Shown here in pieces: positions 1-9,700 of a DNA stretch of 17,531 nt. A model generated the notes under the pieces. It was not told the DNA's origin, did no database searches, and worked only from the letters and a program-made list of their open reading frames with translations. This stretch comes from Chitinophagales bacterium (GTDB lineage: Bacteria; Bacteroidota; Bacteroidia; Chitinophagales; UBA8649): NCBI GenBank assembly GCA_016777395.1, contig JADHRO010000011.1:1-17531 (forward strand), given 5' to 3'. Both the position numbers and the translations under genes were made by a program. The first letter of the stretch is position 1, and each line of letters begins with the position of its first letter.

Positions 1-1947
1 ATTTATGCAAACAATGATTTACTATACGTCGGTATAAACTCTTTACATAAAATTGCTAAGTTTTCAGGCAAAGATGGACAAGCTCCAAGAGTAAATAAGT
101 TAGGTACAGATACCTGGGATAAATTAAAGTCCAAAACCAAAAGACAGATCAAAGATATTGCTGCAGATTTGATCAAACTTTATGCGAAAAGAAAAGCCCA
201 AAAAGGACATGCCTTTGCTCCTGACAATTACTTACAAAACGAATTAGAAGCCTCGTTTATTTATGAGGACACTCCAGACCAAGAAAAAGCAACGCTTGAT
301 TTCAAAAAAGACATGGAAAGCGACATGCCTATGGATCGGCTAATCTGCGGAGATGTTGGTTTTGGAAAAACAGAAGTAGCCATGCGTGCAGCCTTCAAAG
401 CGGTTTGTGACAGTAAACAGGTCGCAGTACTAGTCCCAACCACTATTTTAGCCTTTCAGCATTATGAAACTTTCAAGGAGAGATTTGCTGACTTTCCCGT
501 CAATATTGACTATATCAATCGCTTTAAAAGCGCTGCTCAAAAAACGAAAACCTTAAAAGATGTAGCTTCAGGAAAAGTGGATATCTTAATAGGCACACAC
601 GGTATAGTAAGCAAGAAAGTCCAGTTCAAAGATTTAGGCTTGTTAATCGTCGATGAAGAACAAAAATTTGGAGTAGGCGTGAAGGATAAATTAAAGCAAA
701 TGAAGGCCAATGTTGATACCTTAACCTTGACTGCTACGCCTATACCCAGAACTATGCAATTTTCATTGATGGGTGCACGTGATTTAAGCGTAATTTCAAC
801 TGCCCCACCCAATCGTCAACCCGTAACAACGGAAGTCCACGCATTTAATGCAGAGTTGATAAAAGAAGCCATTGAGTTTGAAGTCTATCGGGGTGGGCAA
901 GTGTTTTTTGTTCATCATAAAGTGAAAGAACTAGCAGACTTAAAAACCATGATCCATCGTATGCTTCCTGATATTGATGTCGGGGTCGCTCATGGACAAT
1001 TAGAAGGGCATCAACTAGAGCGTGCAATGAAGGATTTTGTTGATCATAAATTTGATGTTTTATTGAGCACCAATATTATTGAAACAGGCCTAGATATCCC
1101 CAATGCAAATACCATTATTATTAATAACGCACACCTTTTTGGACTGAGTGATTTACATCAGTTACGGGGCCGTGTTGGGCGAAGCAATAAAAAAGCATTT
1201 TGCTATTTGTTTGCTCCCCCCTTGACAACTTTATCCCGAGAGTCAAGAATGCGCTTAAAAACGATTGAAGAATTTGCTGAATTAGGTAGCGGATTTAATA
1301 TTGCAATGCGTGATTTAGATATAAGAGGGGCGGGCAATTTATTGGGTGGTGAGCAAAGCGGTTTTATCAGCGAAATAGGTTTTGAAACGTATCATAAAAT
1401 ATTGGATGAAGCGATTACGGAATTGAAAGAAACCGAGTTTAAAGAATTGTACAAAGAAGAATTAAAACAAAAGAGAAATTTCGTTCGTGATTGTCAGATA
1501 GATACCGATTTGGAAATGCTTATTCCTGATAACTACATCAATACAGTGAGTGAACGATTGATTATTTATACAGCGTTAAACAAGTGTAAAGACGAAAAAG
1601 AATTAGCTGAATTCGCTTCGCATTTAGAGGACCGTTTTGGCGCTATTCCTAAACAAGTCTTGGAGCTATTTAACGGGCTTCGGCTTAAGTGGTTAGCCAC
1701 CAGTTTAGGTATGGAAAGAGTCATTGCGAAAAATCATAAAATGTCTTGCTATTTTATTCAAAATCAAGCATCCGCTTTTTATCAAACGGAGGTTTTTGGA
1801 AATATTATTCAATTCGTTCAAAAAAACCCGGCTCATGCCAAGCTAAAGCAAACCCCCAAATATTTAATTTTAAGTTTTCAGGATATAAAAAGCATGGAAC
1901 AAGCCAAAGAGCGCTTGGCAAAAATTGGTGAGTTTGCGTATATTTAA
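1..1947 (+). CDS. mfd: Transcription-repair coupling factor Mfd, C-terminal two-thirds (5' end outside window)
   Basis: Mfd is an ATP-driven DNA translocase that displaces RNA polymerase stalled at lesions and recruits UvrA. The frame is open from base 1, so the gene starts upstream; 648 residues are visible. The first ~75 resemble the end of the CarD-like RNA polymerase interaction domain, including the NSLHKIAKF segment. The superfamily 2 translocase follows: Walker A GDVGFGKTE at visible residues 117-125, DEEQ Walker B at 218-221, ATPIPRT near 245, then the NIIETGLDIPN and QLRGRVGRS motifs of the second RecA-like lobe. The final ~150 residues fit the TRCF C-terminal domain that contacts the UvrA-binding module. 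The DEEQ (rather than DEEH) box is, to my knowledge, common in Bacteroidota Mfd. No frame disruption is seen. A lysine-rich mini-gene begins 14 bases after the stop, probably on the same transcript. Confidence 0.97.
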   Translation: MYANNDLLYVGINSLHKIAKFSGKDGQAPRVNKLGTDTWDKLKSKTKRQIKDIAADLIKLYAKRKAQKGHAFAPDNYLQNELEASFIYEDTPDQEKATLDFKKDMESDMPMDRLICGDVGFGKTEVAMRAAFKAVCDSKQVAVLVPTTILAFQHYETFKERFADFPVNIDYINRFKSAAQKTKTLKDVASGKVDILIGTHGIVSKKVQFKDLGLLIVDEEQKFGVGVKDKLKQMKANVDTLTLTATPIPRTMQFSLMGARDLSVISTAPPNRQPVTTEVHAFNAELIKEAIEFEVYRGGQVFFVHHKVKELADLKTMIHRMLPDIDVGVAHGQLEGHQLERAMKDFVDHKFDVLLSTNIIETGLDIPNANTIIINNAHLFGLSDLHQLRGRVGRSNKKAFCYLFAPPLTTLSRESRMRLKTIEEFAELGSGFNIAMRDLDIRGAGNLLGGEQSGFISEIGFETYHKILDEAITELKETEFKELYKEELKQKRNFVRDCQIDTDLEMLIPDNYINTVSERLIIYTALNKCKDEKELAEFASHLEDRFGAIPKQVLELFNGLRLKWLATSLGMERVIAKNHKMSCYFIQNQASAFYQTEVFGNIIQFVQKNPAHAKLKQTPKYLILSFQDIKSMEQAKERLAKIGEFAYI

Positions 1948-1961
1948 GTAAAAAATAAATT

Positions 1962-2066
1962 ATGGCAAAAGGTAAAGATTCAAAAAAAGCAGTTAAAAAA
2001 GAACCTTTGTTAACCCCTAAGGAAAAAAAGGCGGCGAAGAAAGCCAATAAGAAAAAGTACGTCTAG
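1962..2066 (+). CDS. Lysine-rich mini-protein of 34 residues, function unknown
   Basis: A short ORF starts with ATG 14 bases after the mfd stop, preceded by an A-rich stretch of the kind Bacteroidota use instead of a Shine-Dalgarno sequence. It encodes MAKGKDSKKAVKKEPLLTPK followed by a further lysine/alanine-rich 14 residues ending in KKKYV. Fourteen of 34 residues are lysine, against two glutamates and one aspartate, so the peptide is strongly basic. It has no signal peptide or membrane segment and is probably cytoplasmic. Such peptides often bind nucleic acid or ribosomes, but that is inference only. I believe similar tiny lysine-rich ORFs are annotated in other Bacteroidota genomes but cannot verify homologs here. 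It may be co-transcribed with mfd. The main doubt is whether it is translated at all. Confidence 0.55.
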   Translation: MAKGKDSKKAVKKEPLLTPKEKKAAKKANKKKYV

Positions 2067-2171
2067 TTGTTTGTGTCTCCTTTCTTAATTTGCAAAGGGT
2101 TCGGAGCCATGGCAAACAAATACTTGTAATAGATAGAAGCCTGTTGGGGATTTGAAAAAATGGGCGAAAAT

Positions 2172-4616
2172 CTAAGCGTCTACTTCCACCGCTATATATG
2201 CACTTCGAAATTGACGCTGCGTTTCATCTAATACCGTTTTTAAAATGGCTTTAGTGTGTAAAATTGCTTTTGAATTTTTTTCAACTTTTATCAATATCTG
2301 ACGCAGGTACATATTTCTGACTTTTGAAACTAAAGGGGTGCTTGGACCCAAAATCTGCCTACCCAATTTAGCGCGCAATTCATTGGCCAAAAAAGTGGAA
2401 GCTAATCGAACCTCCTCAGGTTTTTTATGCTTCACTGTCAGCTGAATCAGGCTTGCATACGGAGGATAATTGTATTGCTTTCTTGTCAATAACTCTTCGA
2501 AATAAAAGCCATCAAAATTATAATCCTTAATATACTGCAAAACAGGGTGGTCGATTTGATTACTTTGAATCAATACTTTACCCGGCTTACTTTTTCTACC
2601 AGCTCTACCACCCACCTGAGCAAGCAATTGAAATGCACGTTCCGAAGCTCGAAAATCAGGAAAGCTAAATAACTGATCGGCGTTAATAATGCCTACTACC
2701 GATACATGGTCAAAATCGAGCCCTTTAGTAACCATCTGCGTTCCAATCAAAATATCGATTTCCCCATTCTGGAAGTCAAAAATAATCTCCTCATGTCCAT
2801 GCTTTCTTCTTGTACTATCCAAATCTAAGCGCGCTACACGTGCCTCTGGAAACAAAATCTTGATATCATCCTCAATCTGCTCTGTTCCAAATCCCTTAAT
2901 CTGCACATCGTTGCTCCCGCATGCCTTGCAACTTGAGACCATCTTTTCTTGATGACCACAATAGTGACAAACCATTTTATTAAAGAATTTGTGATAAGTC
3001 AAAGTCACGTCACAATTCGGACAATAGGGAATCCAATTGCATAAATTACAATTCACATAATTGGCAAAGCCTCGACGATTTTGAAACAAAATGATTTGCT
3101 CTTTTTTAGTAAGCGCCTCTTTAATGGCAGCCTTTAATTTTTGAGAAAACAGCCCCTCCATTTCCTTTCGATTTCGTAAATCTAAGGTATCAATCAACTC
3201 AATCTTCGGCAATACCGCACCGCCAAACCTTTCACTTAATTTTACATGTCCGAATTTGCCTAAGTTTACATTTTGGGAAGTTTCAAAACTTATAGTAGCA
3301 CTTCCAAGCAAAACTTTTGCTTTATGCATATGTCCAATAATAATTGCTGTATCTCGAGCATGGTAACGAGGAGCAGGTTCAAACTGCTTATAACTTCTTT
3401 CATGCTCCTCATCTACAATAATTAACCCAAGGTTTGAAAAAGGGAGAAAAACACCACTTCGAGCACTTAAAATTATTGGTGTTTTTCCGTTAAGCACGTT
3501 TTTATAGATTTCTACACGCTCTTGATCATTAAACTTAGAATGATACACACCAATCTTTTCACCAAAATAGTTTTGCAAACGAATAACAATTTGCGCGGTA
3601 AGCGCAATTTCTGGCAACAAATACAAGACCTGCTTTTTTTCGACTAATGCTTCTTCAATGAGCTTGATATAGATATGCGTCTTTCCACTGCCCGTTACGC
3701 CCTCCAGCATACATACTGCTTGCCTCTTAAAGCAAGCTTGAATTTCTTTAAATGCAACTTCCTGGGCAGGGTTTAGTTCTTCCAATTGAGCAGTCTCCAT
3801 CTTATCTGCCAGTATTCTTGATACCGTCTGAGTAGACTCTTCAAAAATTTCATGTTTCACTAAAGTTTTGAAGCTGCTCGCGGACAACTTCCCCTCCTTC
3901 ATCAATACCCTTTTTTGAATAGGCTTTCGATTGGGGGATAAATGGAGGTATTGTAAAACAATCGCCGTTTGTTTGTCAGAATTACTTAATCGCTCAAACA
4001 ATGCTTTAATCGAATGATCTTCTTGGAACCTAGCGGCTAATTGCACAAACTTTATTTGCTTCGGCTTATATTTATCTTGAAGATCCTCTCTGGCAAGACA
4101 CAAGCGATGATACATGAGCTTTTCGATGGTAGGGTAAACCTTCTTTTTTTGAAGAATATCCTGAATGTCTTCTAAACTCAACTCGCCATTAAGCTGAAGT
4201 GCCTCAGCCAATAAATATTCCTCATCTCCGAGCTCACTCCAATCGAAATCTAGGTTTTCTAGAAAAACAAACTTACTCTCACTACTCAACTTTAAAGCTG
4301 AAGGTAAGGATGCAGACATGACCTCACCTAGAGTACAAAGGTAATAGTCACTTATCCATCGCCAGAGTTGAAGCTGCTTCTCATTTACAATAACCTCCTC
4401 CTCCGCAATTTCTTCAATCAACTTCGCATTATAATCCAAAGGTTTTCGCTGATGTACCTCGAGAACAATAGCGGAATACATTCGCCTTTTACCAAACTGG
4501 ACAATAACCCGATGACCCTTTTTCACTTTGCCTGCAAGGTCAAATGGCACGGCATAGGTATACGGTTTAGGTGTAGCTAAAGGTAAAACAACATCAACGA
4601 AAGTAGCTGTACTCAT
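2172..4616 (-). CDS. priA: Primosomal protein N' (replication restart helicase PriA)
   Basis: PriA recognises collapsed replication forks, unwinds the lagging-strand arm 3'->5', and starts reloading of the replicative helicase. The 814-residue length fits the family (roughly 730-830). Residues 1-105 form the 3'-end-binding domain; a winged-helix-like region and linker follow to ~280. The helicase core has Walker A GVTGSGKTH at 306-314 and DEEH at 402-405. Eight cysteines in four pairs (523/526, 532/535, 550/553, 563/566) form the two zinc-binding sites typical of PriA. The second lobe carries GTQMVTKGLDF near 625 and VGGRAGR near 668-674. The C-terminal domain runs from ~680 to the end. The ATG is preceded by a -7 box only 7 bases upstream. 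It converges with mfd and the mini-gene (105-base gap) and diverges from atpD. No odd substitutions are visible. Confidence 0.97.
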   Translation of the reverse strand: MSTATFVDVVLPLATPKPYTYAVPFDLAGKVKKGHRVIVQFGKRRMYSAIVLEVHQRKPLDYNAKLIEEIAEEEVIVNEKQLQLWRWISDYYLCTLGEVMSASLPSALKLSSESKFVFLENLDFDWSELGDEEYLLAEALQLNGELSLEDIQDILQKKKVYPTIEKLMYHRLCLAREDLQDKYKPKQIKFVQLAARFQEDHSIKALFERLSNSDKQTAIVLQYLHLSPNRKPIQKRVLMKEGKLSASSFKTLVKHEIFEESTQTVSRILADKMETAQLEELNPAQEVAFKEIQACFKRQAVCMLEGVTGSGKTHIYIKLIEEALVEKKQVLYLLPEIALTAQIVIRLQNYFGEKIGVYHSKFNDQERVEIYKNVLNGKTPIILSARSGVFLPFSNLGLIIVDEEHERSYKQFEPAPRYHARDTAIIIGHMHKAKVLLGSATISFETSQNVNLGKFGHVKLSERFGGAVLPKIELIDTLDLRNRKEMEGLFSQKLKAAIKEALTKKEQIILFQNRRGFANYVNCNLCNWIPYCPNCDVTLTYHKFFNKMVCHYCGHQEKMVSSCKACGSNDVQIKGFGTEQIEDDIKILFPEARVARLDLDSTRRKHGHEEIIFDFQNGEIDILIGTQMVTKGLDFDHVSVVGIINADQLFSFPDFRASERAFQLLAQVGGRAGRKSKPGKVLIQSNQIDHPVLQYIKDYNFDGFYFEELLTRKQYNYPPYASLIQLTVKHKKPEEVRLASTFLANELRAKLGRQILGPSTPLVSKVRNMYLRQILIKVEKNSKAILHTKAILKTVLDETQRQFRSAYIAVEVDA

Positions 4617-4623
4617 GAATCAC

Positions 4624-4631
4624 CAAAAATA
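4624..4631 (-). promoter_or_regulatory. priA -7 promoter box (TATTTTTG)
   Basis: On the minus strand this is a perfect match to TAnnTTTG, the -7 element of the main Bacteroidota sigma factor. It ends 7 bases before the priA ATG, so transcription would begin within a few bases of the start codon. I find no convincing -33 TTG at the usual 17-23 base spacing, so the call rests on the -7 half alone. Confidence 0.5.
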
Positions 4632-4766
4632 CATTTTTTTTAAGAGGAGTGATTTGAAAAATAGATGAAATTCGATGAGCAACTGACATTTATTGTTAAG
4701 AATCATTTTTTTGTAATAAATCAGTAAGAATGTCTAATTTTTTTAAGAATTTATTATTCCTTTCCC

Positions 4767-4774
4767 TATCTTTG
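4767..4774 (+). promoter_or_regulatory. atpDC -7 promoter box (TATCTTTG)
   Basis: This is a perfect TAnnTTTG match located 41 bases before the atpD ATG, giving a leader of roughly 35 bases. The T-rich stretch about 20 bases upstream (around 4736-4744) could stand in for the -33 element but has no TTG. The rest of the 199-base priA/atpD spacer (4617-4815) is AT-rich and shows no other gene-like structure. Confidence 0.55.
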
Positions 4775-4815
4775 CAGCCAACTTAATAAGCTTAAATCAA
4801 ATCTATTTAACAGAT

Positions 4816-6327
4816 ATGTCAAATACAGGAAAAATCAAACAGATAATCGGCCCAATTGTGGATGTTAGCTTTGAAGACGGAAACACTCAATTACCGAAAA
4901 TTTTGAATGCACTTGAAATTACTAGACCTAATGGTGAAAAAGTAGTTTTAGAATGTCAACAACACCTTGGCGAAGAAAGTGTAAGATGTATAGCGATGGA
5001 AGCAACCGATGGCTTGACAAGAGGCATGGATGTTTTGGATTTAGGAACGCCAATTATGATGCCTACAGGCGAAGGCATTAAAGGTAGATTATTTAATGTT
5101 GTAGGAGATTCGATTGATGGTATCAACTTAGATGTTAGTAAAGAGAACGGTTATCCAATTCATAGAAAGCCGCCTCGTTACGAAGATTTATCAACAGATA
5201 GCGAAATCTTGTTTACTGGGATTAAAGTAATTGACTTGCTAGAACCTTATGCAAAAGGAGGGAAGATTGGTTTGTTCGGTGGAGCAGGTGTTGGTAAAAC
5301 TGTTTTAATCATGGAGTTGATTAATAACATTGCCAAAGCGCACGCTGGACTATCGGTTTTTGCTGGTGTAGGGGAAAGAACTCGTGAAGGAAATGACTTG
5401 TTGAGAGAAATGATTGAGTCTGGTGTAATTCGCTACGGAAAGGCTTTTGAAGAAGATATGGAAAATGGTGGATGGGATTTAAGTAAAGTGGATACCACTG
5501 AACTTGCTAAATCTCAAGCGACATTAGTTTTTGGTCAAATGAACGAACCTCCTGGATCTAGAGCTCGTGTTGCGCTGTCAGGATTAACAATTGCCGAGTA
5601 TTTCCGTGATGGAGAAGAAGGTGACAGTGCTGGACGTGACGTTTTATTCTTTGTAGATAACATCTTCCGATTTACTCAGGCAGGTTCTGAGGTTTCCGCA
5701 CTATTAGGTCGTATGCCTTCTGCTGTTGGTTACCAGCCAACACTTGCTACAGAAATGGGTTTAATGCAAGAACGAATTACCTCTACAAAGAAAGGTTCAA
5801 TTACTTCAGTGCAAGCAGTGTATGTGCCTGCAGATGATTTAACTGATCCAGCTCCGGCAACAACATTTGCTCACCTAGACGCCACAACTGTACTTTCAAG
5901 AAAAATTGCTGAATTAGGAATCTATCCAGCAGTTGATCCATTGGATTCTACATCGAGAATCTTAACAGAAGATATCGTAGGTGAGAAACATTATAAATGT
6001 GCTCAAGATGTAAAAGAGATTTTACAACGGTATAAAGAACTTCAGGATATCATCGCTATTCTAGGTATGGATGAATTAAGTGAAGAAGATAGAAATGTAG
6101 TTTATCGAGCGAGAAAAGTTCAACGTTTCCTTTCTCAGCCATTCCACGTAGCTGAGCAGTTTACCGGTTTATCAGGAGTTTTAGTTAATATTGATGAGAC
6201 GATCAAAGGGTTCAACATGATTTTAGATGGCGAATTAGATCATCTTCCTGAAGCTTCATTCAACTTGAAAGGTAGTATAGAAGATGTTATCGAAACAGGA
6301 GAAAAAATGTTAGCTGAAAGCAAATAA
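4816..6327 (+). CDS. atpD: F0F1 ATP synthase subunit beta
   Basis: This is the catalytic F1 subunit, which makes ATP from ADP and phosphate at the inner membrane's cytoplasmic face. In the 503 residues I see the N-terminal barrel (1-~85), Walker A GGAGVGKT at 155-162, the catalytic glutamate in GERTREGND (186-194), the catch-loop DNIFR at 281-285 with SALLGRMPSAVGYQPTLATE after it, and the canonical DELSEED lever at 419-425 that contacts gamma. The protein is ~35-40 residues longer than the E. coli form, mainly through an extra segment at ~205-232 (containing EEDMENGGWDLSKVD), which I recognise from Bacteroidota AtpD. Only atpC follows, 25 bases on; the other ATP synthase genes are not in this window, as expected for a phylum where atpDC is often a separate unit. 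The start is supported by the MSNTGKIKQIIGPIVDV beginning. Confidence 0.98.
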   Translation: MSNTGKIKQIIGPIVDVSFEDGNTQLPKILNALEITRPNGEKVVLECQQHLGEESVRCIAMEATDGLTRGMDVLDLGTPIMMPTGEGIKGRLFNVVGDSIDGINLDVSKENGYPIHRKPPRYEDLSTDSEILFTGIKVIDLLEPYAKGGKIGLFGGAGVGKTVLIMELINNIAKAHAGLSVFAGVGERTREGNDLLREMIESGVIRYGKAFEEDMENGGWDLSKVDTTELAKSQATLVFGQMNEPPGSRARVALSGLTIAEYFRDGEEGDSAGRDVLFFVDNIFRFTQAGSEVSALLGRMPSAVGYQPTLATEMGLMQERITSTKKGSITSVQAVYVPADDLTDPAPATTFAHLDATTVLSRKIAELGIYPAVDPLDSTSRILTEDIVGEKHYKCAQDVKEILQRYKELQDIIAILGMDELSEEDRNVVYRARKVQRFLSQPFHVAEQFTGLSGVLVNIDETIKGFNMILDGELDHLPEASFNLKGSIEDVIETGEKMLAESK

Positions 6328-6352
6328 TTTTTATTCGTAGAATTAATTTAAT

Positions 6353-6601
6353 ATGCAAATAGATATTTTAACACCTGAATCAAAATTGTTTAGCGGCGAG
6401 GCAAGTAGTATAATCTTTCCAGGCATATCTGGAAATTTTGAATTACTTGACAACCACGCACCAATGATTGCCGCCCTAAAAAAAGGCCAAATCGAATTAC
6501 TAATTGAAGGGAGTAAAAAATATATACAAATAGAAAATGGTTTTATCGAATGCATCCAAAACAAAGTCAGTGTTCTTATCGCTGGAGGAAACATGAGCTA
6601 A
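6353..6601 (+). CDS. atpC: F0F1 ATP synthase subunit epsilon, short form lacking the C-terminal helices
   Basis: Epsilon is part of the central rotor stalk, next to gamma and the c-ring. These 82 residues match the N-terminal beta-sandwich of the family: MQIDILTPE, the LFSGEA turn, the FPGISGNFELLDNHAPMIAA block and the closing strands up to ~80. The usual bacterial protein is ~130-140 residues and carries a two-helix C-terminal domain that can insert into F1 and inhibit ATP hydrolysis. That domain is absent: the frame stops at 6601 and a terminator follows directly. Short epsilons of this kind occur in Bacteroidota as I recall, so this is more likely lineage-typical than a truncation. It lies 25 bases after atpD on the same transcript. 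Confidence 0.95.
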   Translation: MQIDILTPESKLFSGEASSIIFPGISGNFELLDNHAPMIAALKKGQIELLIEGSKKYIQIENGFIECIQNKVSVLIAGGNMS

Positions 6602-6619
6602 AACCGTTTAATTTTTTTT

Positions 6620-6653
6620 AAAAAGGGACTTTCCGTTGGTAAGTCCCTTTTTT
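6620..6653 (+). terminator. Rho-independent terminator of atpDC
   Basis: A 12-bp perfect stem (6620-6631 pairing with 6641-6652, with GGGACTT against AAGTCCC at its core) has a 9-base loop and runs into T6 at 6648-6653. It starts 18 bases after the atpC stop. The A-run on the 5' arm would give a U-run on the other strand too, so it could work in both directions. Confidence 0.9.
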
Positions 6654-6716
6654 ATGTTACGAAAAAATTAAATTTTTAAAAAAATGGTTTTTTTGATAAA
6701 CTTAAAGAAATTGGAA

Positions 6717-6747
6717 TTGCGTGCTTCATTCTACTTTCTTATCTTTA
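6717..6747 (+). promoter_or_regulatory. Promoter of the surface-protein operon (TTG-N20-TATCTTTA)
   Basis: TTG at 6717-6719 is followed after 20 bases by TATCTTTA at 6740-6747, one base off the TAnnTTTG consensus. Spacing and order fit the -33/-7 pair of Bacteroidota promoters. The predicted start of transcription lies around 6752-6755, upstream of the ATG at 6765 but downstream of a longer possible start at 6684, which supports the shorter protein. Confidence 0.5.
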
Positions 6748-6764
6748 CCCAACAAATATGCATT

Positions 6765-9700
6765 ATGAACTATCGTTTTTCATTTTCCCTTATAATAGCT
6801 GTCCTTTTTACTTCTCTAGCCCATGGGCAATGTTTAGAAGTCACTAGCATCTTCGTAAATGCTTGTACCGAAGGTACAGGAAGCACCAATTGTACGCAAG
6901 AAGGTCCAAATGAAATGTTCACCTTTGAAGTTGGAGCTACCGACTTGTTTGTAGGTGACATTGCTGTAAACTGGCCAAACAACTCCTTTCAGGGATGGTG
7001 TAATAGCGCTTCAACCGCATTAAAAACCGACACACTTAATAGTACAATAACTTCTTCTTGTGGTTGGCTAATAGAACCCCTAAACGATACAATACCTGCG
7101 GGGTATAATGCCATCGTTATTACATCTGCTGACTTTTGTGCCATTGCAAATTCTTTTGCTGGATTAGCGGACACCATGTACATCCTTTTTCAATGTGCCG
7201 GAAATGTAGCTGGACATTTTGCAAATTCACCTTCAGGAACAAGAACACTTCAAGTCACCAGCAGCGGACCATGCACGCAAGTAGAGTCCGTAACCTATAG
7301 TGGCGCAATTCCCAATAGCGATGGAGCGACAGCATTTTTTGATGCGGCAGGAGCTGTGAGTTATTCCATTTTGGGCTGCAATGCCCCTGTGCTCTCAATC
7401 AGTGCAGATTGGAGTTTCTCCAATGAAATTTGCAACGACTATGGAATTGTCAACTTGCCAGGCTTACTTTCAGGCAACGCCACGGCAGGTGGAACTTGGA
7501 TTGGTCCAAGAGTGAATGGCACCACCTATAATCCATCAGGCTATTTAGGCTTAGATTCTATCACCTACTTGGTCGTGGGTAGTGGCACATGTACCGACTC
7601 AATTTCTTCAACAATAGTTTTTAATGTGTCTCAAGCGCAAACTGGCGCAAGTCTTCAACAGTCCTGTGATTCTGTTTTTGTTAACGGCATGTGGTATGCC
7701 TCTTCAACAACTTTTACTGATACCATTTTTGGCTTTGGGTATACCTGTGACTCTTTTGTCAACTACACGATTACTATTGACGATGCCTATACCGACTCCA
7801 CTTACCTTAGTGCATGTGAGAGTGTTGCCTTTGAAGGAAACACCTATACTGCTGACACTATTTTGAGAGATACCATATTCGGCGGTGCTGCTGGCCCCAT
7901 CGTTATAGACACCATTTTACAAACTGGCTTTGAAGATGCTGAAGGATGGATGGATCATTCCTCCGGAAACTGGACAGAGACCGACCTAAACGGAACTTGG
8001 AATGCCGTAGGTATGTATGCCAATCAATTCAATCCAAATAATGGAATTCGAAATGTTGGACTTAATACTGTTGGCGATTATTTAGAACTCCCTCCCGTTA
8101 GCAATCCATCAACTCTATTTTACTTCGATCGTTTAAGCAGCGCTCCTACAAGTTTCAACGAGTTATCTATAGAATATTTTGATGGGGCAACTTGGCAAGT
8201 TTTAGCAACGGACAGTTGCGCGCATACCGATTACCGGTTAACAACCATCGATTTGACTGCAATATCAGGATTAAGCAATGTGGCTATTCGCATATTTAGG
8301 TCCTTAGATAATCGATCGGCATACATCGATGATATTGTGATTGTAGGCAGCACAACCATTACAGGTTCCTCTTGCGATAGCATCACGATTACCAATATTG
8401 ATGTGTTGCAAGCTATATCTACAAATAATCCTGGAAATCCTTTTTTGATTTGTGACACCAACGATTCTATTCAGTTACCTAGTGGGGACTTTGCTTCAGC
8501 TGCTGGCACATATACTGACACCCTTGTTGCTGTAAATGGCTGTGATAGCATTGTAACGACTATAGTTCAAACACAATCCTGCAGTTGTTTCTTTAATGTT
8601 ATCGTTAACGATCAATTCTGCAATGATAGTGCGTATACCTTACCCAGTGGTATAGTTGTTTCAACCCCAGGCACCTATGTGGACACCATAGTTAGTGCAA
8701 GTGCTTGTGACAGTATCGTTACTACCAATCTAAGCGTTGTTATCTGCAGTTGTGGATCTGATCTTGGCCCAGACACCAGTTTTTGTCAAGGTGAAAGTAT
8801 CGTGTTAGATGCAGGGCTTGGATTTGATAATTATCAATGGCAAGACAATAGTCCCAATCAAACCTTTACTGCTACTTCAACGGGAACCTATTACTGCACA
8901 ACAACCTTCGTTGATTCGTCAAACAACTTAGTAGTTAATGGTGATTTCGAGCAAGGCAATACAGGATTTACTTCAGATTATGGACCTGGAGTAGGTGGTG
9001 CATTTGGTTTATTAACAAACCCAGGGACTTACGCTATTAATACCAGCCCTTCAAATGTTCACAATAACTTCTTTAGCTGTATCGATCATACTTCGGGAAC
9101 AGGAAACTTGATGATTATCAATGGATCAAATACGCCTAACACCAATGTTTGGTGCCAAACTATAAATGTAAGTCCAAATACAGATTATATGTTTTCAGCA
9201 TGGGCCATCAGCTTGGAGAACACCAATATCAGCAATGTTGCCACTCTTCACTTCTTAGTAAATGGAGTACAAATTGGACTCAATTTTTCTCCTTCATTAA
9301 CTGCATGCAACTGGCAACAATTTTTTGCCAACTACAATTCAGGTTCAAATACCAGCATTGAAATATGTATTGAAAGTGACGTCATTACCGGCAATAATGA
9401 TTATGGAATCGATGACATTTTCTTTACCCCATTCTGCAATTCCACGGACAGCATTGATATTACGGTCAATCCAATTCCAAGTCCTAATTTAGGTCCTGAT
9501 GTTTCCATTTGTTTTGGCAACGATACTTTACTCGACGCGAGCACAAGCAATGCTAGCTATTTGTGGCAAGATGGCTCTACCTTAGCCCCAACATTTACCG
9601 CACAAAATGGGGGTACTTATTGGGTAGATGTTACGGTGAATAACTGCACAGCTAGAGATTCTCTGGAAGTTTTTATAAATCCTGTTTTCAATGAAACAAG

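Noticed and set aside
2067..2119. Inverted repeat TTGTTTG / CAAACAA with an inner CTCC / GGAG between the mini-gene and priA
   Set aside because: The stem is interrupted, the loop is long (22 bases), and no T-run follows on either strand, so it does not qualify as a terminator.
6684..6764. Longer start for the giant surface protein (27 extra residues)
   Set aside because: It would put 27 residues before a clean signal peptide and starts upstream of the predicted -7 box at 6740-6747, so it would not be on the transcript.
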